A stretch of DNA of 47,525 nucleotides from Caulobacter sp. (GTDB taxonomy: Bacteria > Pseudomonadota > Alphaproteobacteria > Caulobacterales > Caulobacteraceae): assembly GCA_017745235.1 (NCBI GenBank), contig JAGHZU010000029.1, positions 1 to 47,525 of the forward strand, given 5' to 3'. The translations under genes were made by a program, and so were the position numbers. Shown here in pieces: positions 39,291 to 46,563 of this stretch; the first letter of the stretch is position 1, and each line of letters opens with the position of its first letter. The notes beneath the pieces were generated by a model. The model did no database searches. It was not told where the DNA came from and saw only the letters and a program-made list of their open reading frames with translations.

Positions 39291-39497
39291 TTAAGCCTCG
39301 TTCGCCGTCTCGGCGCAGGCCGGTAATGGTTCGGCACCAAGCTCCGCCAGTATCGCTCTGGCCGCCATGGTTCCCCGCAGAGCGACCGCCTTCAGGTCCG
39401 CCGGCAGGCTCTGATCGTCCATCAGCTCGCGGGCGAGCTGTTCAAGGTCACGCTTACTCATTCCGGCTTTCTCGCCGAAACTCGGCTGGCGCGCCAT
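39291..39497 (-). CDS. small helical hypothetical protein
   Basis: A 68-residue, mostly helical soluble protein (SKRDLEQLARELMDDQSLP, LKAVALRGTMAARAILAEL). The ATG at 39497 or the internal ATG at 39461 (with GAAAGCCGGA before it) may be used. It is preceded by array D in the same orientation. Confidence 0.6.
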   Translation of the reverse strand: MARQPSFGEKAGMSKRDLEQLARELMDDQSLPADLKAVALRGTMAARAILAELGAEPLPACAETANEA

Positions 39498-39530
39498 GGC
39501 TCAGTTTAACGCGCGGCGGGTCCAGGAAAG

Positions 39531-39562
39531 AAAAGTTCGTTTGTGCACTTGTGCAGTTGTGC
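39531..39562 (-). promoter_or_regulatory. 8-bp-period repeat array D
   Basis: On the minus strand, units start GCACAACT (39562), GCACAAGT (39554), GCACAAAC (39546) and GAAC (39538). It lies 34 bp ahead of the 39497 start codon. It has the same order as array A: three GCACAA units, then GAAC. Confidence 0.65.
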
Positions 39563-39943
39563 ACAAACGCAATCGCGGCCATAAGGGCGGCTCGCGACGG
39601 TGTGGCCTCAGGCCGGGCCGGGTTCGCCCAGTCTACGGCGCCTCCGGAGCCCGTGGCGATCGAGGCGGGCCACAACGCGTCGACCCAAGCTCTTCCCCGA
39701 AGAGCCATTGCTGAGGGTCGGCCGCCGCCGGCGGCGCAAGGCTGGTTCGGCCGAGTCGGCAAGTCCGACGCGCTCGCGCCTCGGCGCCGCGCGACGGACA
39801 TGCGGACGCGGCGCCGGGCGCTGCAGCGAGCAGCCGGGGGGCTTAGCGCGGAGCCAGGGTTCTGCAGGGCGGTGGCGTCAATGTTGTCGATCGCTAGATC
39901 GACGCCATTTCCTCTCCTCTATGGAATAGAGACCAGGGAAGTC
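39563..39943. other. non-coding gap, nothing identified
   Basis: About 380 bp of GC-rich sequence without a gene that has coding character on either strand. Confidence 0.4.
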
Positions 39944-40756
39944 TCACCGATCTTCGGAATCGGCGGAGCTCGAACGACTTCGCGCCTCGGCCGCCGCGTA
40001 CAACCTGGCGGCCATCTCGGCTTGGGTCTCCCTTCCGGGCCCAGGAAGGGCCGTGGAGGCCGAGTTCGCGGCGACGTAGAGGTTTGGTTGCGCTTCGCGC
40101 TTGGCGGCCTGGCTGGCCGCGCGCTGGGCCTTCCTGCGCTCGATCTCCCGCTCTCCCATCATCCTGTCGTTTTGAGGCTCCATCAGGGCCCGCTCGCCGG
40201 CGCGGACGACCTGGTCGTGCTCGAGGTCGGCCGAGACGGGCGCGCGCCTGTTGCGGATCCCGATGGACTGCCACCAGAGCCTGACCTTCTTGGGGAGGTC
40301 CAGGCGGTAGGCGTTGGTGATCTGGCGCCAGGGCGGCGCGCCAGGCGCGGGATCGGGGTTGGGCTCGCAGCGGCGCATTCGCTCCAGCCAGCCGCCGGCC
40401 TCCAACTGCAAGATCGCGCGCCAGACGCTGTCGACGCTGCGACCGGAAGCCTCGGCGATCTGCAAGTAGGACCAGTCGAGCTTTCCGGTGGCCCAGTCCA
40501 GGGCCTTGAAGAGCAGCGTCTCCAGAACCTTCAACGTCGCTGGCGTGAGGGGGGCCACACCCTTCTTCCGGTGCGCCTCGGCGTAGTGTCGCGCGACTTT
40601 CATCATCCGCACGACCTGGTCCTTGTCCATCGCCCGCCAGAACGACCTGGCCGCGTCGGCCGGCCGGCTGTCGCGGCGGACGCCGGATCTTGGCTTGCCC
40701 CCTGTGCGGGAACCTGGCGTGTTGATCCGCGGTGCGGTTCCGACCAGGGCGCTCAT
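39944..40756 (-). CDS. winged-helix protein, putative phage replication initiator
   Basis: A 270-residue protein whose ATG overlaps the stop of the CII-like gene (ATGA). The centre (about 65-130) has a winged-helix pattern (LTPATLKVLETLLFKALDW, YLQIAEASGRSVDSVWRAI, LQLEAGGWLERMRRC) like plasmid/phage Rep and DnaD-type proteins. The tail is long, charged and Ala-rich. P2-type gpA motifs are absent. In this position a replication role is likely, but it could also be a regulator. Confidence 0.6.
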   Translation of the reverse strand: MSALVGTAPRINTPGSRTGGKPRSGVRRDSRPADAARSFWRAMDKDQVVRMMKVARHYAEAHRKKGVAPLTPATLKVLETLLFKALDWATGKLDWSYLQIAEASGRSVDSVWRAILQLEAGGWLERMRRCEPNPDPAPGAPPWRQITNAYRLDLPKKVRLWWQSIGIRNRRAPVSADLEHDQVVRAGERALMEPQNDRMMGEREIERRKAQRAASQAAKREAQPNLYVAANSASTALPGPGRETQAEMAARLYAAAEARSRSSSADSEDR

Positions 40757-41172
40757 GCTGCTGTCGCCTGTTCGACGGCGAGCTGGAAGTCGGCCGATCG
40801 GCATCGGACCTTCGCGGCCATCCGGCGCAGGGCTCGCTTCTCGCCGGCGTCGAGCTTGAGATCGGACGTCGACGTCCGGACCAGACATTGGGCCTCGGCC
40901 GATATCTCGGTCAGCTCGGCCACCTCGGTCATCAAGGTCTCGATCGGCGGCCGCGCCTCGGCCGCTTCGCGCAGGCCATCGGTGTAGATCCGGCGCTTGC
41001 AGGCCAGCTCCAGCGCGTCGACGACATCGATCGGCAGGAAGCGACCGGATCCAGGATCGCAGCAGCGCTGCAGCTGGGATTTCTTCAGGCGGCAAATCAG
41101 GGCCGCCGCCTCAAAGCCGCCGCAGGCGAGGATAAGCTCGCGCGCAAGGTCGGCGTGACGCTCAGCGTTCAC
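40753..41172 (-). CDS. phage regulatory protein, CII/CP76-like
   Basis: A 139-residue protein with a GTG start at 41172 (GGAG 7 bp upstream). The N-terminal half (LARELILACGGFEAAALICR, SQLQRCCDPGSGRFLPIDVV) fits the HTH of the CII/CP76 family, where an Acys-Gly-Gly turn precedes the recognition helix and a 'PLDALEAL'-like stretch follows. A helical C-terminus follows. It is coupled to the putative replication gene. Confidence 0.65.
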   Translation of the reverse strand: MNAERHADLARELILACGGFEAAALICRLKKSQLQRCCDPGSGRFLPIDVVDALELACKRRIYTDGLREAAEARPPIETLMTEVAELTEISAEAQCLVRTSTSDLKLDAGEKRALRRMAAKVRCRSADFQLAVEQATAA

Positions 41173-41830
41173 GGGGAAACTCCATAGGAGATTCCGCCTG
41201 ACGGCCGCACGTCGCCCATGCTCACGGTGAAGCCTGATCGTGCGCGGGGAGCCTGCGCCGAGCGCGCAGAACCGGTGCCGCCTTCGCAGCATGCGAATGC
41301 GGGGGTCCTCGCGACCGGCAACAGGAAACCCGCGCGCTGCTTCACAAGCGGCGCGGGGGCGCTAGGCCGTTGGTCGGAATCGTTGATGTTGACGCGACGC
41401 CTCAGGCCCGCTCGGGAGCAGGTGCTGCGGCCAACACCCCCCGGCGCTCGGCGGCGGGGTCAGGAGTGGTCGGGTCGATTTTCGGGTTACGCCGCGCGCG
41501 CCTGGCGCTCTCGGTCCCGCGCGATGCAGCCCAGAAGGCGGGCGCGCGCGGCGGCCGCGCAGGCTGTCGCGTTAAGGTCTTGGAAAGTTCTGGATCGAAT
41601 CAGGAACGCGATTTTCCAGGCGGCACTGGCTGGCGGAGCGGTCCTAAGCAGGCGCCCCCCGAGCCCCATGCTTACCTGCCTTCCCGTGGGTTGAGCCCCG
41701 CAATCCATGCGAGTCCAACACCGGCCCCGGAGGGAATTGCGGCGTTATATGGTCGCCCTCTGGGGGGCGATCCCTTGCTCCGTCTAGCCCTGATCAGCCA
41801 TGCGCCCAGCTCTTTGTGTAGGAGTGCGTT
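41173..41830. other. non-coding early region
   Basis: About 660 bp with no good ORF. It holds the second copy of the 23-bp hairpin repeat (41437-41459) and a TTGACGC -35-like sequence near 41388 without an obvious -10. It could contain promoters for the divergent genes or a replication origin; nothing specific is recognised. Confidence 0.45.
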
Positions 41831-42115
41831 ATGGGTGGACCTTTGGCGATCGGCGCGAAACCGAGGATCGACGAGGGGCTTTCGCCCGACGCCGCCGAGG
41901 CGGTCGCCATGCGCAGCGTGGTGGTCGAGCTGGGTCGGATCCTGGAGGATCTGGCGCCAGGGGCCCTGGCCCACCAGCTGCACGTCAGTCGCGTCCGCCT
42001 TCAGCAAATCGAAAGCGCGCGGATCCGGGAGGCCTTCCCCGGCGAGCATTTGGTGCTGCGCACTCGCATCGACATCCTGGAGCTGTCGCTCGGCCGAGTC
42101 TCCACACAGGCCTAG
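41831..42115 (+). CDS. hypothetical protein, possible HTH
   Basis: A 94-residue helical protein with AGGAG 7 bp before the ATG. The stretch ALAHQLHVSRVRLQQIESAR resembles an HTH. It is convergent with the CI-like gene. Function unknown. Confidence 0.6.
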   Translation: MGGPLAIGAKPRIDEGLSPDAAEAVAMRSVVVELGRILEDLAPGALAHQLHVSRVRLQQIESARIREAFPGEHLVLRTRIDILELSLGRVSTQA

Positions 42116-42156
42116 CCGGACAGGGCAGTACCCGCCGCTCCGCTGGTCATTGTCGA

Positions 42157-42387
42157 TCATGCCCGACCTTCAGCTGGGTGATCTAGGAGCGCTTTGGCCT
42201 CGGCAGAGATCTCGCTCGCGGGCACCTTGCCCTGCGACCAGCGCTCGATTTTTAAGGCAAGCCTCAGGGAGGCCGGCCGAACGCCGGCCTCGATCATGCT
42301 GATCAAGCCCTTCGACTTCAGACCCAAGGCGGTGGCAACCTGCTTCTGGGTCTGGCCGAGACTTTTCCGATACTCCGCGAGTCTCAT
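42157..42387 (-). CDS. CI-like repressor, Cro/C1 HTH
   Basis: A 76-residue protein starting at the ATG at 42387. It has an XRE HTH over most of its length (YRKSLGQTQKQVATALGLKS, then GLISMIEAGVRPASLRLAL). An operator lies 11 bp before its start, and no ribosome binding site is seen, so a leaderless message like that of lambda cI is possible. It faces the 42484 gene divergently, forming the lysogeny switch. Which of the two is CI and which Cro cannot be told from sequence alone. Confidence 0.8.
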   Translation of the reverse strand: MRLAEYRKSLGQTQKQVATALGLKSKGLISMIEAGVRPASLRLALKIERWSQGKVPASEISAEAKALLDHPAEGRA

Positions 42388-42397
42388 GCGGCGAGAG

Positions 42398-42412
42398 TTC
42401 ACATGGTTTGAA
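42398..42412. promoter_or_regulatory. switch operator O1
   Basis: TTCACA-TGG-TTTGAA, one mismatch to the dyad consensus TTCACA-N3-TGTGAA. It is 11 bp upstream of the CI-like gene. Confidence 0.7.
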
Positions 42413-42467
42413 CTTTGAATCAAGCGGCAGAGTTCAAACTGGCGGGGACGACGCCCGCTTGCGGCCA

Positions 42468-42482
42468 TTCACATACTGTGAA
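42468..42482. promoter_or_regulatory. switch operator O2
   Basis: TTCACA-TAC-TGTGAA, a perfect dyad ending 1 bp before the ATG of the 42484 gene. Confidence 0.8.
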
Positions 42483-42483
42483 C

Positions 42484-42825
42484 ATGGCTACTTCCGACGA
42501 CACCGGCCCCGATTGGCATCTGCAAGAGTGGGCGGAGGCTCTCGGGAAGAAGCAGGCAGACCTAGTCAACGAGCTGGGCTGGCATAAAAATTCTGCGTTC
42601 CGCCTTTGGCATGGCGAGCAGCCGTACCGGCGGGACCAGGTCAATGAAGTCTCTAAATGGCTTGGAATTGAGCCGTTTGAGCTGTTGATGCCCCCGGCCG
42701 AGGCGCAAGCAATTCGTCAGGTCAGAGCCCACGCCGCTGCTATCGCCGCTGCTGGTGATCCCAACCAATTCCTCCCCCAAGCGCCCGTTGTCCGGACGCT
42801 GGGACGCCAACCGAAGCGAGCTTAG
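42484..42825 (+). CDS. Cro-like helix-turn-helix protein
   Basis: A 113-residue protein. Residues 10-60 form an HTH (LQEWAEALGKKQADLVNELG, HKNSAFRLWHGEQPYRRDQV). The tail is Ala-rich. I chose the ATG at 42484, directly after the perfect operator. Its message would be leaderless or nearly so. It is divergent from the CI-like gene and shares its operators, so it is the probable opposing regulator. Confidence 0.78.
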   Translation: MATSDDTGPDWHLQEWAEALGKKQADLVNELGWHKNSAFRLWHGEQPYRRDQVNEVSKWLGIEPFELLMPPAEAQAIRQVRAHAAAIAAAGDPNQFLPQAPVVRTLGRQPKRA

Positions 42826-42882
42826 ACCTCATCGCTGATCCACCGACCTTTTAGATAGGTCGCTACTGGCACGTCGCAGAAG

Positions 42883-42897
42883 TTCACATCACGTGGA
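42883..42897. promoter_or_regulatory. switch operator O3 (weak)
   Basis: TTCACA-TCA-CGTGGA, two mismatches in the right arm. It lies upstream of the GapR-like gene. Confidence 0.5.
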
Positions 42898-42905
42898 CGT
42901 TCTAC

Positions 42906-42931
42906 TTGACGGCAAGGTCACACCATGTGAA
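42906..42931 (+). promoter_or_regulatory. early promoter -35 with overlapping operator O4
   Basis: TTGACGG (42906-42912) matches the Caulobacter -35 TTGACGS. The operator GTCACA-CCA-TGTGAA (42917-42931) covers the spacer and -10 region. This is the arrangement for repression of the GapR-like early operon. Confidence 0.6.
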
Positions 42932-42991
42932 CTCTCGACTTGATCGAGCCGTCAACGTGATGGCTCTCACTCACGTTGCAAGGGGGAGTTC

Positions 42992-43261
42992 ATGTCAGAC
43001 GAGGCCGTACCGCATGCGGACGTGCTCAACGCGACCGCCCAAGGCCAGCTGAAGAGCATCATCGACCGGGTCGAGCGCCTCGAGGTCGAGAAGACCGAGA
43101 CGATGGAGCAGATCAAGGAGGTCTACGCCGAGGCCAAGGGCAACGGCTTCGACGTCCAGGTCCTGAAGAAGGTGGTCCGCCTGCGCAAGAAGGACCGCGC
43201 CAGGCGTCAGGAAGAAGACGCGATCCTCGACCTCTACCTCTCCGCCATGGGTGAAATCTGA
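42992..43261 (+). CDS. GapR-family DNA-binding protein (DUF2312)
   Basis: An 89-residue protein of DUF2312/GapR type (GQLKSIIDRVERLEVEKTE, then EVYAEAKGNGFDVQVLKKVV and LRKKDRARRQEEDAILDLYL). Host GapR of Caulobacter binds overtwisted DNA ahead of the replication fork and aids type II topoisomerases. A phage copy under switch operators may serve phage replication or alter host chromosome topology. It begins a chain of coupled small genes. Confidence 0.9.
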   Translation: MSDEAVPHADVLNATAQGQLKSIIDRVERLEVEKTETMEQIKEVYAEAKGNGFDVQVLKKVVRLRKKDRARRQEEDAILDLYLSAMGEI

Positions 43262-43455
43262 TGGCGCTCGCGACGCAGACCCTGCGGCCGCGGTGCCTGG
43301 CAAGCCCCCGCGCCGCCAACGACAACATGGCCCGATCGCCCTACGCGCCGCCATCGTTCGACGGCGACCGGGTCGACTTGGTTTTTCGCCTGACCTTCTG
43401 GTCACGAGGGCGCGAGCGCTTTCGCGCCATGCTGATCGCGCGGGGCCTGCTGTGA
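43261..43455 (+). CDS. small hypothetical protein
   Basis: A 64-residue basic protein overlapping the GapR-like stop (TGATG). It contains AANDN near residue 19 and an Arg-rich C-terminal helix (RLTFWSRGRERFRAMLIARG). Unknown function. Confidence 0.55.
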   Translation: MALATQTLRPRCLASPRAANDNMARSPYAPPSFDGDRVDLVFRLTFWSRGRERFRAMLIARGLL

Positions 43456-43592
43456 TGTTCCAGGAACTTCCCCGCCGCCGGCGTCCCGCCAACTTCCGCC
43501 ATTTCACGATTTCCGTCTGGCTCGGCCTGGCCGCCCTGTTCGGCCTCGCCGGCCTCGGCGTCGGCTTCGCGATCGACCTGATCTCCCGCTGA
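43455..43592 (+). CDS. small single-helix membrane protein
   Basis: A 45-residue protein with a basic N-terminus and one transmembrane helix (about 20-41, SVWLGLAALFGLAGLGVGFA). It starts in the previous stop (TGATG) and its stop overlaps the next ATG. Confidence 0.55.
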   Translation: MFQELPRRRRPANFRHFTISVWLGLAALFGLAGLGVGFAIDLISR

Positions 43593-43687
43593 TGCGCCCC
43601 GCCGCCCGCAATGTCCTCGCCGCCCTGCTGGCCCTGACCAGCATGATCGGCGCCCTGCTCATGTCCCTCTCGAGGAGTTCCCGGTGA
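43592..43687 (+). CDS. 31-residue membrane microprotein
   Basis: ATG at 43592 in TGATG overlap with the previous gene, stop TGA 43685-43687. One hydrophobic helix (NVLAALLALTSMIGALLMSL). Its stop overlaps the GTG of the next gene (GTGA). It is very short, but the continuous overlap chain supports translation. Confidence 0.45.
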   Translation: MRPAARNVLAALLALTSMIGALLMSLSRSSR

Positions 43688-44091
43688 AAGAGCCGTCCGC
43701 ACACCCGGTCGACGTCCACGTCGGCGCTCGTATCCGCATCCGCCGCAAGATGATCGGCGTCTCCCAGGAGCAGCTGGCCAAGCACCTCGGCCTGACGTTC
43801 CAGCAGGTCCAGAAGTACGAGCGCGGCGCCAATCGCGTCAGCGCCTCCAAGCTCTTTCAGATCGCCGGTCTGCTGGACGCGCCGATCGAGTCGTTCTTCG
43901 AAGGCCTCAAGCACGAAGAGGGCCTGATCACCGCTGACACTGAGAGCGCCTCGGCCGTGATCGGCTTCCTGGTCGAACATGGTGGTGCGGAGCTGGCGCG
44001 CGCCTATTGCGAACTGCCTCCGGCCCTCCGCGTCCACCTTATCGGCCTGGCCCGCACCATGGCGGCCATGCCCGAGAAGACGGCCGCCTAG
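43684..44091 (+). CDS. XRE-family regulator
   Basis: A 135-residue protein with a GTG start (GAGGAG upstream). An HTH occupies about 10-70 (GARIRIRRKMIGVSQEQLAK, then FQQVQKYERGANRVSASKL), and a C-terminal helical domain follows. It is a close relative of the host-flank protein at 1-351. It lies between microcistrons in the early operon. It may mimic or replace the host regulator. Confidence 0.85.
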   Translation: MKEPSAHPVDVHVGARIRIRRKMIGVSQEQLAKHLGLTFQQVQKYERGANRVSASKLFQIAGLLDAPIESFFEGLKHEEGLITADTESASAVIGFLVEHGGAELARAYCELPPALRVHLIGLARTMAAMPEKTAA

Positions 44092-44092
44092 G

Positions 44093-44602
44093 ATGCTTCA
44101 ACGCGCCGTCCACGAGCTGAAATGCTGGCCCAACCCCTTTGCGGCCGTGCGAGCCCAGATCAAGACCTTCGAGATCCGCTTGAACGACCGTGAGTTCCAG
44201 GTCGGCGACGAAGTGGTCCTGCAGGAATGGGATCCCGTCAGCCGGTCCTACACCGGCCAGGTCGAGCACCGGATGATCCGGTATCTCCTGACCGAGGAGC
44301 AGCACGGCGTCATCAACGGCTTCGTGGCGATAGGGTTCGGCCCCCTGCCCTCTCAGGACGCGCCTGCGGACGGCCCTGGCCTCACGATCGAGGACCTGGC
44401 CGCCTGGCACTCGACCTCGTCCAACAACGCCGCCCTGCGGGCCCAGGCGGCCAGGAACGCTGCTGAGGCCTACAGGAGCCCCAAGGGGGGCTCTAAGGCC
44501 CTTCCCGTGGCCGCTGACCGCCATGAAGCCGTTGCGGACGCTGCGGCGGCCGAGGCGCGCTTCCACGCCGCTGCCGCCTCCCTGGTGGCGGAACGCGCCT
44601 GA
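44093..44602 (+). CDS. DUF3850 (ASCH/PUA-like) domain protein
   Basis: A 169-residue protein. The N-terminal 75 residues are a DUF3850 domain (HELKCWPNPFAAVRAQIKTF, then RLNDREFQVGDEVVLQEWDP). ASCH/PUA-like domains bind RNA or modified bases. The C-terminal half is an Ala-rich helix. Role in the phage unknown. Confidence 0.8.
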   Translation: MLQRAVHELKCWPNPFAAVRAQIKTFEIRLNDREFQVGDEVVLQEWDPVSRSYTGQVEHRMIRYLLTEEQHGVINGFVAIGFGPLPSQDAPADGPGLTIEDLAAWHSTSSNNAALRAQAARNAAEAYRSPKGGSKALPVAADRHEAVADAAAAEARFHAAAASLVAERA

Positions 44603-44796
44603 TGGACCTTTTCTGGACCATTGCCGGCGACTTCTGGCTCATCTGCTCGGCGGTCGTCGCACTGCTGATCATATGGGACCACGCGGGCGGGGCTCCGGCT
44701 CTGCCCGTTAGGTATGAGCTGGTCATGGTGGCCCTAGGGCCCGTGACGCTTCTCTTCGCCTGGATCTTCAGCCGAGAGGACGCTGATGGCGAGTGA
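44602..44796 (+). CDS. small membrane protein
   Basis: A 64-residue protein with two hydrophobic helices (FWLICSAVVALLIIW; LVMVALGPVTLLFAWIF). It overlaps its neighbours (TGATG upstream, 11 bp downstream). Confidence 0.55.
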   Translation: MDLFWTIAGDFWLICSAVVALLIIWDHAGGAPALPVRYELVMVALGPVTLLFAWIFSREDADGE

Positions 44797-44974
44797 TCCT
44801 AAACGGGGCGCAATCACCGGCGGCTACGTCAACGCCGCCGGCGACAAGGTGTGGATCGTCGTCTGGTCGCGTGGTCGCGGCCAGGAGCAGATCGTTTCCG
44901 ACAACGACTTCGAACCCGGCCAGGCCGTCGAGTTGAACGCGCTCGGTCGCCTGGTGAGGATCCGTCGCCGATGA
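44786..44974 (+). CDS. small hypothetical protein
   Basis: A 62-residue basic, strand-rich protein (GYVNAAGDKVWIVVWSRGRG; VELNALGRLVRIRRR). It overlaps the next gene by ATGA. Unknown. Confidence 0.55.
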   Translation: MASDPKRGAITGGYVNAAGDKVWIVVWSRGRGQEQIVSDNDFEPGQAVELNALGRLVRIRRR

Positions 44975-45180
44975 CCGCTTCCAGCCTCAGCCAGGCCGTT
45001 ATCAAGCGCGCGATCGCCGCCATGGACGCCCAGGGCCACCCGGTGAAGGCGGCCCGACTGTGCGCCAACGGCGACGTGATCCTCTTGACCGAATCCCCGG
45101 CCGGCCTCCAACCGTTGGATCTTAACGATGGCGGGAGCTGGGTCGACCTTGCCGGCGAGACGGAAGTACGTCGTGCCTAA
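44971..45180 (+). CDS. small hypothetical protein
   Basis: A 69-residue protein (SQAVIKRAIAAMDAQGHPVK, then ANGDVILLTESPAG). Proteins of this type often precede integrase genes in alphaproteobacterial prophages; a directionality role is conceivable but not shown. It overlaps the integrase start. Confidence 0.55.
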   Translation: MTASSLSQAVIKRAIAAMDAQGHPVKAARLCANGDVILLTESPAGLQPLDLNDGGSWVDLAGETEVRRA

Positions 45181-46306
45181 GGGCCTGAAACCGGTAAAGC
45201 GAAGGCTCGCGACCGGCGTGACGGTGACCTATTGGTATCACCGCGCCACCGGCGTGCGCCTTACGCACGATCCTACGACGACGGACGGCCTGCTGGAGGT
45301 CAAGCGGCTCGACGCCAAGGCTCAGGCCCTCGAACCCATCGCCGGCTTCGTACCCGGCTCTTTGGCTGCTCTATGGCGCGATTACAGGGGCGACCCCGCT
45401 CGCCGTGACGAATTCCCAGGCAGCCCTGAATGGCGGGCCCTGAAGCCGCGCACCAGGTCGGACTACCAAAAGGTCCGCGATTGGCTCGGGCCGGCGGCCG
45501 AGAAGGCGATCGTCAAGACGATCACGCCCAAGGACATCATCAAGCTCCGCGACCGCGCGGACCTGCAGCACGGCCGGCGGTTCGCCAACTACGTCGTCCA
45601 GGTCCTGCGCCTGGTGCTCAGCTGGAGCAAGCCGCACGGCTGGCTGGGCGACCAGGCCAACCCTGCGATCGGCGTCAAGTTGCTGAAGAAGCCTAAGGGC
45701 GAGCGGAAGCTCAACCGCCCCTGGATGCCGAACGAGGTCGCCGCCTTCGTGGACGACGACTGCCCGTTCCACCTGCTCGTCCCGTTCTGCCTAGGCCTCT
45801 TCGCCGGCATGCGAGAGGGCGACGCCCTGCGCGTCACCCGCCGCGCCTACAACGGCCTGACGATCAGCTGGATCGCCAGCAAGAACGACGAGGCCTGCGT
45901 TGCCCCCGTCACCGGCGCCTTCAAGGTCGTCCTGGATCAAGCGATCAAGACCAAGGGCAATGCCGTCCAGCTTGCCCTGAACAGCCGAGGCCGGCCCTGG
46001 ACCGAGTCGGGCTTCCGCGCGTCCTTCTTCAAGCGGATCGCTAGGCTGAAGGCCGCCGGCCGCATCGATGAGGGGGCGACCTTCCACGGCCTGCGCCACA
46101 CGATCGGCACGTTCGCGCGCAACGCCGGAGAATCCAACTACCGCGTTGCGGCCGCCATCGGCGACCGAACTACGGCCATGGCCGATATCTACGGCCGCGA
46201 CGCTGATCGACAGCACGCCGCCCACCAGGTGCTGATCGACGTCCAGCGCGCGTTCTCGAACCCGGCCGCGATCCCGTCGCTCCCCGGCTCAAAAAAATCG
46301 GACTGA
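45173..46306 (+). CDS. int: tyrosine-type site-specific integrase
   Basis: A 377-residue recombinase with a GTG start at 45173 (GGAAG upstream; an ATG at 45128 is an alternative). The N-terminal arm-binding part is followed by the SAM-like core-binding domain (TRSDYQKVRDWLGPAAEK). The catalytic domain has Arg in LFAGMREGDAL, HGLRHTIGT (H305, R308) and Tyr340 in ADIYGRD. It ends 173 bp before attR. It integrates the phage into the tRNA-Phe 3' half. Confidence 0.94.
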   Translation: MPKGLKPVKRRLATGVTVTYWYHRATGVRLTHDPTTTDGLLEVKRLDAKAQALEPIAGFVPGSLAALWRDYRGDPARRDEFPGSPEWRALKPRTRSDYQKVRDWLGPAAEKAIVKTITPKDIIKLRDRADLQHGRRFANYVVQVLRLVLSWSKPHGWLGDQANPAIGVKLLKKPKGERKLNRPWMPNEVAAFVDDDCPFHLLVPFCLGLFAGMREGDALRVTRRAYNGLTISWIASKNDEACVAPVTGAFKVVLDQAIKTKGNAVQLALNSRGRPWTESGFRASFFKRIARLKAAGRIDEGATFHGLRHTIGTFARNAGESNYRVAAAIGDRTTAMADIYGRDADRQHAAHQVLIDVQRAFSNPAAIPSLPGSKKSD

Positions 46307-46479
46307 GGCTGGCAAATGGCACGCTCTCCCCGGCTCAACACTCCCGAATCTCGCGCCCAGACGGGCCTCCAGAAACGGACACGGAACAACGATTGGAAAA
46401 CGCGATTGGAAAACGTTCGGGATCGAGCGAAGCAGGCCGAAAAAGCCCGCCTATCGAAGAGCCTGAAATCCTTGAAGAA

Positions 46480-46534
46480 AAGGAAGTGGTGCCTGGGGGC
46501 GGATTCGAACCACCGACACGCGGATTTTCAATCC
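46480..46534. repeat. attR, 55-bp direct repeat
   Basis: Identical to 4063-4117. It supplies the 3' half of the intact tRNA-Phe, so integration leaves the tRNA functional. Confidence 0.93.
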
Positions 46535-46563
46535 GCTGCTCTACCAACTGAGCTACCCAGGCC
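46488..46563 (-). tRNA. tRNA-Phe (GAA)
   Basis: A 76-nt cloverleaf on the minus strand. The acceptor GCCTGGG/CCCAGGC is perfect, the D-arm is GCTC/GAGC, the anticodon stem is GCGGA/TCCGC around TTGAAAA, and CCA is encoded. The 5' half is host DNA and the 3' half comes from the phage. Confidence 0.97.

Larger units (their letters stand above)
4063..46534. mobile_element. P2-like prophage integrated in tRNA-Phe
   Basis: About 42.4 kb lie between two perfect 55-bp copies of the tRNA-Phe 3' half. The element carries a tyrosine integrase at the right end. It has a full P2-type set of head, lysis and tail genes (Q, P, O, N, M, L, X, R, S, J, I, H, V, W, FI, FII, E/E', T, U, D) and an Ogr/Delta-type activator. 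No structural gene looks broken, so it may be inducible. Gene order differs from P2: V-W follow the fibre genes instead of preceding J. The early regions do not resemble P2, and no gpA-type replication endonuclease is seen. Confidence 0.95.

Noticed and set aside
43261..43455. AANDN motif as an embedded tmRNA-like degradation tag
   Set aside because: AANDN equals the start of the Caulobacter ssrA tag, but it is internal rather than C-terminal. Similar ANDN stretches are common in this group's proteins.
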